Source of the DNA: JALQTD01 sp965656785
GTDB taxonomy: Bacteria > Bacteroidota > Bacteroidia > Flavobacteriales_D > Sanyastnellaceae
Reading direction: 5' to 3'
Assembly: GCA_965656785.1 (NCBI GenBank)
Contig: CBFHLY010000015.1
Location: 1-64,000 of the forward strand
Length of the DNA: 64,000 bases
Within the stretch, counting starts at the first letter, position 1, and each line of letters opens with the position of its first letter. The position numbers and the translations under genes were made by a program. The notes under the pieces were generated by a model. It saw only the letters and a program-made list of their open reading frames with translations, had not been told where the DNA came from and searched no databases. Of the stretch, positions 26,215 through 33,103 are shown one piece after another.

Positions 26215-26919
26215 ATGGGCATCCAAATTCACCATGTTACGAAGCAATTCGGCGCCCAAAAAGCGCTGAACGACCTGAGCCTTGAAGTTCCTGACGGCCA
26301 AGTGCTCGGCTTGCTCGGGCCCAACGGTGCGGGCAAGTCCACGTTGATGCGGCTCATCACCGGCTACCTGCCACCGACGAAGGGAACGGTGCGGGTTGCG
26401 GGGTTTGACGTTCAGGACGTTCCCGAGGAGACCCGGCGCCGGGTGGGCTATTTGCCGGAACACAATCCGCTCCACACCGAGATGTACGTCACGGAATACC
26501 TCCGCTTCGTTGCGGGCATTCACCACATCGAACGCGCGGATGAGCGCGTGGAGCAGGTCATCGCGGAAGTGGGGTTGACCCCTGAGCGGCACAAGGAAAT
26601 CGGCCAATTGTCCAAGGGATATCGCCAGCGCGTGGGCCTTGCGCAGGCGCTGATCCACGAGCCGGAAGTCCTCATCCTCGACGAACCCACCTCCGGCCTC
26701 GACCCGAACCAGCTCGTGGAGGTGCGGGCCTTGATCCGGCGCGTCGGTGCCCAGCGCACGGTGATTCTGTCGACGCACGTGATGCAAGAAGTGGAGGCGA
26801 TGTGCGACCGCGTGGTCCTCATTAAGCGAGGCCAAATCGTCGGGGACGGCCCCACCTCCGAGTTCGCCTCGCAGCCCGGCGGTCTTGAACTCGCCTTCAA
26901 AACCCTGACCGGATCTTGA
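26215..26919 (+). CDS. gldA: ABC transporter ATP-binding protein, GldA-like
   Basis: A single ATP-binding cassette of 234 residues: Walker A LGPNGAGKST, Q-loop region VGYLPEHNPLHTEMYVTEYL, signature LSKGYRQRV, Walker B VLILDEPTSGLDP and switch STHVMQEVEA. The YLPEHNPL...MYV.EYL segment is characteristic of GldA, the ATPase of the GldAFG transporter needed for gliding in several flavobacteria. The protein is shorter than typical GldA (about 300 residues), lacking the C-terminal extension, and no gldF/gldG permease genes are in the window, so a different substrate is possible. The stop overlaps the rsgA start (TGATG), implying co-translation. Confidence 0.72.
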   Translation: MGIQIHHVTKQFGAQKALNDLSLEVPDGQVLGLLGPNGAGKSTLMRLITGYLPPTKGTVRVAGFDVQDVPEETRRRVGYLPEHNPLHTEMYVTEYLRFVAGIHHIERADERVEQVIAEVGLTPERHKEIGQLSKGYRQRVGLAQALIHEPEVLILDEPTSGLDPNQLVEVRALIRRVGAQRTVILSTHVMQEVEAMCDRVVLIKRGQIVGDGPTSEFASQPGGLELAFKTLTGS

Positions 26920-27854
26920 TGGAGGGCACCGTCTTCCGTTCGACCGGTTCGTGGTACGATGTCCGTACCGATGACGGCGAGGCGGTCGCGTGCCGGGCGA
27001 AAGGGAAGCTTCGGCTCAAGGGCGACCGATCGACGAACCCCGTGGCCATCGGCGACCGAGTGGATTTTGCGGTGGAGGAAGATGGAACGGGGGTGGTTTC
27101 GCGGATCCATGAACGGCGCAACCGCATCGTGCGCCGCGCGGTGAATTTGGCGCGGGAGTCGCACGTGGTGGCCGCGAACGTGGACCGGGCGTTCTTGGTG
27201 GTCACGGTCGGCGAGCCGGCGACGAGCAGCGGGTTCATCGACCGGTTCTTGGTGTCGGCGGAGGCGTTTGGGGTGCCGACCACGCTGGTATTCAACAAGG
27301 TGGACGCGGTGCGGCCGGACACGCGGGAGGCCGATCGGCTCGAGGAACTGGAGGCGAACTACGCGATCGCGGGGTATGCGAGTGTGCGCACGTCGGCGGT
27401 GACGGGGGAGGGCGTCGGCGATTTGGCCCAAATCCTGACCGCGGGCAACAACCTCTTTTCCGGCCACTCAGGCGTCGGAAAGAGCAGCCTCATCAACCGA
27501 CTTGTTCCCGGACTTGAACTGCGAACTTCCGAGGTGTCCGAAACCCACGGCAAGGGCAAGCACACCACCACGTTCGCGGAAATGTTTCCGCTTCCTGATC
27601 GCGCGGGCTTCATCATGGACACCCCGGGGATTAAAGGGTTCGGTTTGGTCCACTTGGATCGGGAGACGCTGCATCACCACTTCCCCGAGCTCTTCGAACG
27701 GCTGCCGGACTGTCGATTTCACAACTGCCTTCACCGCACGGAACCCGGCTGCGCGGTGCGCGAAGCGGCGGAATCAGGTGAGATTTCGGCGGAACGCTAC
27801 TTCAATTACCTCGAATTGTACGAGGGCTGGGACGAGCAGAACAGTTACCGCTGA
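26919..27854 (+). CDS. rsgA: Small ribosomal subunit biogenesis GTPase RsgA
   Basis: A circularly permuted GTPase that acts late in 30S subunit maturation. The 311-residue protein has an N-terminal OB fold (MEGTVFRSTGSWYDVRTDDG), the permuted G-domain (G4 VFNKVDAV, G1 SGHSGVGKSSLIN, G3 DTPGI), and a C-terminal zinc-binding segment with Cys-His-Cys residues in CRFHNCLHRTEPGCAV. I start at the ATG overlapping the upstream stop (26919) rather than the TTG one codon earlier. Its 3' end overlaps the convergent CysQ-like gene by 10 bp. Confidence 0.96.
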   Translation: MEGTVFRSTGSWYDVRTDDGEAVACRAKGKLRLKGDRSTNPVAIGDRVDFAVEEDGTGVVSRIHERRNRIVRRAVNLARESHVVAANVDRAFLVVTVGEPATSSGFIDRFLVSAEAFGVPTTLVFNKVDAVRPDTREADRLEELEANYAIAGYASVRTSAVTGEGVGDLAQILTAGNNLFSGHSGVGKSSLINRLVPGLELRTSEVSETHGKGKHTTTFAEMFPLPDRAGFIMDTPGIKGFGLVHLDRETLHHHFPELFERLPDCRFHNCLHRTEPGCAVREAAESGEISAERYFNYLELYEGWDEQNSYR

Positions 27855-28642
27855 ACGCGCGAGACCCACAGGCCGTGGACCCACAGGCTCGGCTTGTTGT
27901 AGGTCAACGGCGTTCCGGTCGCGGCGTCGCGGACGCTCAGTCCCAAGGCGCGCAGCACCCCATCTCCTGCGGCGCAATCCCATTCCATGTAGGCCCCCGT
28001 GCGGCTGTGGATGTCGGCTTCCCCCGACGCCACCAAGCAAAACTTCAACGCTCCGCTGACCGGTTCAGAGACCACCTCGTCGAGCGCAAACCCCGGTGGA
28101 AGCAGTTCGCTCAACGGGGCCCGCTCATTGCGGCTGGTCACCAAGCGATAGGGCGGTTCGGGCGGTGCGGGAGCCAAGGCCGTCCGAACGCCCCCGCTGA
28201 GGGGTTCGCAGTGGGCGCCGTGGTTGGCGAGCCCGCTGAAGATTTGGCCTCCACACGGATCGGCCACCACCCCGATGATCGGCCCTTCCGGCCCGCACAA
28301 CGCGATGTTCACGGCAAACCCCTCCCGGTAGCGCAAGAAGGCCTCCGTGCCATCCAGCGGATCCACCACCCAAAACCACGTCCAACCGCGGCGCACTTCC
28401 CAATGCACTTGATCCCCTTCCTCACTCAACACCGGCAAGTTCGACGGGGCCAGCGCGCGAACGATCGTGGCGTGCGAAGCGTAATCGGCCTGCGAAACCG
28501 GCGATCCATCCCCTTTGTGCTCGACCCCCAACTCGTCATCGTGCACGTCGACCCATTTCAACAAGGCGTGTGACGCGGCGCGCGCGGCATCCACCGCCAA
28601 ATCGCGCAACGCCGTCCAACTCAGGTGAGGGGAAGATTGCAT
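27845..28642 (-). CDS. cysQ: 3'(2'),5'-bisphosphate nucleotidase, CysQ-like (inositol monophosphatase family)
   Basis: Enzymes of this family hydrolyse PAP to AMP, relieving inhibition of sulfotransferases and RNases, and need Mg2+. In the 265-residue protein the family motifs are KGDGSPVSQADYASH, LSEEGD, the metal-binding DPLDGTEAF and the C-terminal MEWDCAAGDGVL. The EEGD/DPLDGTEAF pair and length fit CysQ better than SuhB, but a different phosphatase substrate is possible. It is transcribed divergently from the TPP-riboswitch gene; the start codon (28640-28642) abuts that promoter's -33 element. Confidence 0.85.
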   Translation of the reverse strand: MQSSPHLSWTALRDLAVDAARAASHALLKWVDVHDDELGVEHKGDGSPVSQADYASHATIVRALAPSNLPVLSEEGDQVHWEVRRGWTWFWVVDPLDGTEAFLRYREGFAVNIALCGPEGPIIGVVADPCGGQIFSGLANHGAHCEPLSGGVRTALAPAPPEPPYRLVTSRNERAPLSELLPPGFALDEVVSEPVSGALKFCLVASGEADIHSRTGAYMEWDCAAGDGVLRALGLSVRDAATGTPLTYNKPSLWVHGLWVSRVQR

Positions 28643-28674
28643 TTGCGCAAGTTAATGCCTCTTCCTTAGCTTTG
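28642..28674 (+). promoter_or_regulatory. Promoter upstream of the TPP riboswitch
   Basis: TTTG at 28642-28645 and TAGCTTTG at 28667-28674, spaced 21 nt, give a full Bacteroidota -33/-7 pair. The predicted transcript start is near 28680, exactly where the aptamer's P1 helix begins, so the mRNA would begin with the riboswitch. Confidence 0.7.
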
Positions 28675-28680
28675 CCACGA

Positions 28681-28763
28681 CGCAGGGGTGCCACTGGATC
28701 GTCCAGTGCGCTGAGATGATACCCTTCGAACCTGACCGGGTAATCCCGGTAGGGGAGCGGACT
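28681..28763 (+). promoter_or_regulatory. TPP riboswitch (THI element)
   Basis: The conserved THI-box blocks are present in order: GGGGTGCC (28685-28692), a P3 arm with perfect ACTGGA/TCCAGT pairing, GCTGAGAT followed by GATACCC, GAACCTGA, and CCGGGTAATCCCGG with TAGGGGAG at the end. It binds thiamin pyrophosphate and normally represses downstream thiamin uptake or synthesis genes. The aptamer is followed at 28831 by a TonB-dependent receptor gene. Confidence 0.96.
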
Positions 28764-28787
28764 TTCGAGGCTTCGGCTTGGAACATG

Positions 28788-28806
28788 GCGGTGCGAGGCA
28801 CCCCGC
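28788..28806 (+). promoter_or_regulatory. Expression-platform hairpin of the TPP riboswitch
   Basis: GGTGC and GCACC form a hairpin with a GAG loop (flanked by GC/GC), 24 nt before the receptor ATG. The right arm GGCACCCC (28797-28804) is also the exact 8-nt complement of the aptamer's GGGGTGCC (28685-28692), so aptamer folding and this hairpin are predicted to be coupled. No U-run follows, pointing to control of translation rather than termination. Confidence 0.55.
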
Positions 28807-28830
28807 GTCATGAACTTTCAATGTGACGCA

Positions 28831-31344
28831 ATGAAATACGTACTGGCGATGGCGCTCTTGGCGCTGGCGATTCAAGCAGGGGCTCAAGCGACCGTTCTGA
28901 ACGGGGAGGTCAAGGCCGATTCGGGCGAGCCGATGGTGGGTGCGCAGGTCTTCATTCAGGGAACGCGTTTGGGGACGGTGACGGATGTGGATGGGCGGTT
29001 CGCGCTCGGTGGCGTTCCGGAGGGGGAACAGGTGGTGAAGGCACGGGCGGTGGGCTATCAGCCGCAGCAGCTCACGGTCCAAATCTCGCCCAACACCCCC
29101 ATCAAGTCCCTGAATTTCATCTTGGTTCCCGAACCCGCAGTCGGCCCTCCCGAGCTGCCTGTCGCCCACTGGCGGTCCGTCAACCTCGGCCCCGCCTCGG
29201 TTTCCACCGAAGTAGCCGGTGAGCGCGTTCCCTTCACCCGCACGTCGGTCACGGCGGAGGAGCTCAAAAAACGCGACGCCGCGCAGGATTTGCCCTTCCT
29301 TCTGCGGTACACTCCGGCCTTGGTCGTCACCTCCGATGCGGGCGCTGGCGTGGGCTACACCGGCATGCGCATCCGCGGATCGGATGCCACGCGCATCAAC
29401 GTGACCATCAATGGTGTTCCGTTGAATGACGCGGAGTCGCACCAGGTTTACTGGGTCGATCTGCCCGACCTCGGAAGCAGCGCAGACGGCATCCTCATCC
29501 AACGCGGCGTCGGCACCAGCACCAACGGCCCGGGCGCGTTCGGAGCCACCGTGTCGGTGAACACCCTGCAGCCGGAGGAGGAGCCGATGGGGCGCATGGC
29601 GTTCAGTGCAGGCGCTTTCGGGACGCGCCGGGCTACCTTGCAGTGGGCGTCCGGAATCGGGGAGCGTGGGTTCTTCGCGGAAGGCCGGGCTTCGCGCATC
29701 CATTCGGATGGCTACATGGACCGGGCGACCAGCGATTTGTCCAGCGTGCACGTCAGTTCGGGCAAGCAGTGGGAAACGGGGCGACTCATTTACACGGGGC
29801 TTTGGGGACACGAGCGCACGTACCAAGCGTGGTACGGCGTGCCGCTTGTGGGCTTGACTGGTGATGCTGCGGCCATCCAGGCCTGGGCGGCGAACAGCGC
29901 CGAATACGGGTACGGATCCGATACGACCCGCATCCAGGACCTCATCGAGCGCGGCCGGCAGCACAATTACTACCGCTATGAAAATCAGGTAGACGACTAC
30001 ACCCAAATCCACCACCAGCTGCACTTCGATCAGCGCGTGGGCAGTTGGGACGTGGGTTTGGCCTTGAGCAACACCCTCGGCGCGGGATACTACGAGCAGT
30101 TACGAGAGGGCGACGCGCTCAGCCAGTACGGTGTGCTGGATACCGCCTTCTCCACGGGCGATGTGGTGCGCCGGCGCTGGCTCGACAACACGCTGCACGG
30201 GGTGTCCGGCTCCATTCAGCGCGGTTTTTCGCGGGGAATGGTGCAATTCGGGGGCGGCGGTTACCGGTACGTGGGCGACCACTTTGGCCGGTTGGTTTGG
30301 GCGGAACATGCGCCCGGATTGGATCCCGGTCACCGGTATTACGACGGAACCGGAACGAAGCAGGATGTCAATGCCTTTGCGCGCGGCGTGTTCAACGCGT
30401 TGGATGGCGACCTGAAGTGGCACGGTGAGCTGCAATGGCGCGCGGTGGATTACTTCGTGGAGGGGACGGACAACGATTTGCGCGTGCTGGCGGTGGACGA
30501 TGCGTTGCAGTTCGTCAATCCGAAGGTGGGGGTGGATTACCAAAACCGTCCCGATCTGCGCTACTACGCTTCGTGGTCTGTGGGCCACCGCGAGCCTTCC
30601 CGCACCGATTACGTGGACAGTCCGGAAGGCTCGGTGGTGCGCCCCGAACGCCTCCAAGATTGGGAACTTGGCGCCCAATGGACGGGGGAGCAGGCCGCCC
30701 TTACGGCGAACGGCTACTTCATGGACTATCGGGATCAACTCGTCCTCACGGGTGACCTCAACGACGTCGGGTCGCCGCTGCGCACGAACGTGGCGAAGAG
30801 CTACCGCATGGGCGTGGAGCTCGATGGGCGGTGGTCGCCGGTGAAGGGGGTGATTTGGCGACCGAATTTGGCCTGGTCACGGAACCGCATCCAGCAGTTC
30901 GATGAGGTCATTTTCGATTACGATGAGGCGCAGGAATTTCGTCAAATCATTGAATACGAAGATGTTCCTATTGCATTTTCTCCCGAGGTGGTCGCCACAA
31001 GCCTCCTGGCTTGGGAAGCGTGGTCGGGGGACGAAACCTCGCTCATCGCCGAGTGGGCGCTGCGGCATGTCAGTCAGCAGTTCCTCGACAACACGGGCAG
31101 CTCAGATCGCTCTTTGCCCGCCTACACGGTGAACGACTTGCGCCTCCGGTGCTCCTGGACCCGAGAGCGCGACGTGTTGTCCCTCCATGTATTCATTAAC
31201 AACGTGCTGGGCGCGGAATACAGTGCGAACGGTTGGTCCTACAGCTATCAAGTTGGCGGCCCCGCTTCCCGCGTTTCCGAAGTCTACGTCTATCCGCAAG
31301 CCGGGCGATTCCTCACCGTCGGATTGGATTGGAGCTGGCGCTGA
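28831..31344 (+). CDS. TonB-dependent outer-membrane receptor, predicted thiamin uptake
   Basis: An 837-residue outer-membrane transporter. It has a signal peptide (MKYVLAMALLALAIQAGAQA), a carboxypeptidase-regulatory-like domain (about 24-100, with VVGAQVFIQGTRLGTVTDVDGRF-type repeats), a plug domain (SVTAEELKKRDAAQDLPFLL through GMRIRGSDATRINVTINGVPLNDAE) and a long barrel. I start at ATG 28831 for the signal peptide; ATG 28810 would add seven residues. The TPP riboswitch upstream is the functional clue: receptors under THI elements were predicted as thiamin or thiamin-precursor uptake receptors (omr1) in Bacteroidota. No pnuT or thi gene is adjacent. The 3' end overlaps the convergent GGGP synthase gene by 32 bp. 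Confidence 0.88.
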   Translation: MKYVLAMALLALAIQAGAQATVLNGEVKADSGEPMVGAQVFIQGTRLGTVTDVDGRFALGGVPEGEQVVKARAVGYQPQQLTVQISPNTPIKSLNFILVPEPAVGPPELPVAHWRSVNLGPASVSTEVAGERVPFTRTSVTAEELKKRDAAQDLPFLLRYTPALVVTSDAGAGVGYTGMRIRGSDATRINVTINGVPLNDAESHQVYWVDLPDLGSSADGILIQRGVGTSTNGPGAFGATVSVNTLQPEEEPMGRMAFSAGAFGTRRATLQWASGIGERGFFAEGRASRIHSDGYMDRATSDLSSVHVSSGKQWETGRLIYTGLWGHERTYQAWYGVPLVGLTGDAAAIQAWAANSAEYGYGSDTTRIQDLIERGRQHNYYRYENQVDDYTQIHHQLHFDQRVGSWDVGLALSNTLGAGYYEQLREGDALSQYGVLDTAFSTGDVVRRRWLDNTLHGVSGSIQRGFSRGMVQFGGGGYRYVGDHFGRLVWAEHAPGLDPGHRYYDGTGTKQDVNAFARGVFNALDGDLKWHGELQWRAVDYFVEGTDNDLRVLAVDDALQFVNPKVGVDYQNRPDLRYYASWSVGHREPSRTDYVDSPEGSVVRPERLQDWELGAQWTGEQAALTANGYFMDYRDQLVLTGDLNDVGSPLRTNVAKSYRMGVELDGRWSPVKGVIWRPNLAWSRNRIQQFDEVIFDYDEAQEFRQIIEYEDVPIAFSPEVVATSLLAWEAWSGDETSLIAEWALRHVSQQFLDNTGSSDRSLPAYTVNDLRLRCSWTRERDVLSLHVFINNVLGAEYSANGWSYSYQVGGPASRVSEVYVYPQAGRFLTVGLDWSWR

Positions 31345-32059
31345 TCGGATCCGGGAGCCAGGCCAAATCCTCGGGCTTCCGTTCAATGGCCGTTCCCACC
31401 ACCGCCACATCGGCCCCGGCAGCCCAAGCCGCCCGGATGCTCGCCGCATCGTTCAATCCTCCTCCGACGATGATTGGTGCGGAGGTGTGTTCGCGCACCT
31501 GCTCGATGGCAGAAAGCGGCACCGGATGCCCCGCACCCGATCCGGCGTCGAGGTACATGGCACGCAGGCCCAGCATTTCACCAGCTACCGCAGTGGCTGC
31601 CACGATGCTGGGCTTGCCCGCCGGGATCGGCAACGAATGGCTGATGTAGCTCGCCGTGGTCAACGGCCCGTCTCCGATGAGCAGGTAGCCCGTCGGCACG
31701 ACTTCCATCCCCAAACGCCGGATGCGCATGCCCGACTCCACGTGCCGACCGATGAGGTAATCCGCATTGCGGCCCGAAATCAGGGAGAGGAACAGCACGG
31801 CATCGGCACCGGCTACGATTTGGTCTGGGCTCCCGGGAAACAGGACGATGGGGCCGCTGAACCGGTCCCGAATCGCCCCCAAAATTCCACCGACGTTGCG
31901 CCGGGTGAGCAGCGATCCTCCGATGAACACGTCCGTTACCGGCGAGGCTTCGAGCCGGTCAAGGAACGCCCCCCACGCATGTCCCGTGGGCAGGTCGTCG
32001 GGGTCGATGAGGCAGGCCAGCCGCTTGGGGCCGGTTTGGATTTGGTCAAACCACGTCAT
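31313..32059 (-). CDS. Geranylgeranylglyceryl phosphate synthase-like prenyltransferase (GGGPS/PcrB family)
   Basis: A TIM-barrel prenyltransferase that links glycerol-1-phosphate to a polyprenyl diphosphate by an ether bond, first known from archaeal lipids. The 248-residue product begins MTWFDQIQTGPKRLACLIDPDD and shows family segments TDVFIGGSLLT, PIVLFPGSPDQIV, ADAVLFLSLISGRNADYLIG, GYLLIGDG, AMYLDAGSGAG (substrate site), IIVGGGLNDAASIRAAWAAGADVAVVGTAI. Group II GGGPS enzymes of this kind are known in Bacteroidota. I start at ATG 32059, which overlaps the stop of the hydrolase gene (ATGA), rather than at the longer upstream frame. No glycerol-1-phosphate dehydrogenase gene is in the window. 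Confidence 0.88.
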   Translation of the reverse strand: MTWFDQIQTGPKRLACLIDPDDLPTGHAWGAFLDRLEASPVTDVFIGGSLLTRRNVGGILGAIRDRFSGPIVLFPGSPDQIVAGADAVLFLSLISGRNADYLIGRHVESGMRIRRLGMEVVPTGYLLIGDGPLTTASYISHSLPIPAGKPSIVAATAVAGEMLGLRAMYLDAGSGAGHPVPLSAIEQVREHTSAPIIVGGGLNDAASIRAAWAAGADVAVVGTAIERKPEDLAWLPDPISASSNPIRR

Positions 32060-32937
32060 GCTTCGAAGATAACGCCCAGGACTTCCCGGAGGACGTCCTC
32101 CCGCAACATGCCGTGGCCGGAATGCACGCGGTGGAAGCGCACTGCGGGCGCCTTGAGCCGTTTCCTGAGCCCGTCCGCGTTGCTCGCGGGGATGACCCGG
32201 TCTTTCGTGCCAAAGCAAAAATCGACGCGCCCCATTTGGCCTCCCTCCAGCGCGGCGACCACTTGCGATTTCGGCGGCCAACACAGGCGATGCGCCCGCC
32301 AGCCGTGCCAAACCATGTCCCGCATCTCCGCCGTCTCCGTGTGAAACAGCGCAAACTGCAAGAGGTGCTTCGGCACCACGCCCCACCGGTGCAGCCTGCC
32401 CAACGCGGCATTCACCGCCGGCGCATACCGGTCCAGGCCGCGCCACATCCACCGCCCGAGCAGCGTGTGCACGGTCAGGTCATACAGCGGAGCCTTGCGA
32501 AGCCCATCCGGCGCCAGCAGCACCACCCGGTCCCACACTTCGGGCGCTTCGACGAGCAGCGTCAATGCGATCCGCCCGCCGATGGAATAGCCGATGAGGT
32601 CCATGTCGGAGGGGGCGCACCCTTCCCGTTCGGCAATGCGCTGGACGAGGTCGAGCAGGGAGGCGGGCGGCAGGGCCGCGTCCGAAGGCAGGCCCGGGTC
32701 CACCGGGCCGCTCGCTCCGTGATGGGGCAAGTGGACGGCGATGAGCCGCGCGGGCGCAGGCCAGTGGCTTTGCCAAATCAATAGGTCCTCCAGCGGCCGC
32801 GCGAATCCGTGAAACGCAATCACCGCCCGGTCCCTCGGTCCATCGCTGGGCCCTGCATCCACGGCGGCGTATTCGAGTCGCCACCCCGCATGTTCCAACG
32901 CCTTGCGCGCTGGGCTGGGCTGTTCGGCAAATTCCAT
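32056..32937 (-). CDS. Alpha/beta hydrolase
   Basis: A 293-residue alpha/beta-hydrolase fold protein with no signal peptide. Visible elements are the oxyanion-region AFHGFARP, nucleophile elbow GYSIGGR (Ser), the acid in FCFGTKDRVIP (Asp) and catalytic His in HSGHGML. The substrate is unknown. The start (32937) is supported by a -7-like box, CACCTTTG on the - strand (32942-32949), only 4 nt upstream. It is translationally coupled to the following GGGP synthase gene, so a role in lipid metabolism is possible but is inference from position only. Confidence 0.85.
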   Translation of the reverse strand: MEFAEQPSPARKALEHAGWRLEYAAVDAGPSDGPRDRAVIAFHGFARPLEDLLIWQSHWPAPARLIAVHLPHHGASGPVDPGLPSDAALPPASLLDLVQRIAEREGCAPSDMDLIGYSIGGRIALTLLVEAPEVWDRVVLLAPDGLRKAPLYDLTVHTLLGRWMWRGLDRYAPAVNAALGRLHRWGVVPKHLLQFALFHTETAEMRDMVWHGWRAHRLCWPPKSQVVAALEGGQMGRVDFCFGTKDRVIPASNADGLRKRLKAPAVRFHRVHSGHGMLREDVLREVLGVIFEA

Positions 32938-32999
32938 GTGGCAAAGGTGGGACGATTTCGCGGTGTGGAAAAGCCGTGGAAACCGATTCGCAATTCGCC

Positions 33000-33031
33000 T
33001 TTGGTCGGTCCGGGGGTGCGACCTAATTTTG
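33000..33031 (+). promoter_or_regulatory. carB: Promoter of carB
   Basis: TTTG at 33000-33003 and TAATTTTG at 33024-33031, spaced 20 nt, are a near-ideal Bacteroidota -33/-7 pair. The carB ATG is 72 nt downstream, leaving an untranslated leader with an A-rich segment (about 33096-33103) just before the start. Confidence 0.75.
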
Positions 33032-33103
33032 CCGCGCACAAACAGGTTTCGCATTTCCTGACCGCAGGCCGTCCAACGGTTTGCGCGGTCGGGTAAAAAA
33101 AAA

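Noticed and set aside
24775..26835. 686-codon open frame antisense to groEL and the gldA-like gene
   Set aside because: It runs across two real genes and a terminator, has no family signature and is explained by third-position GC bias.
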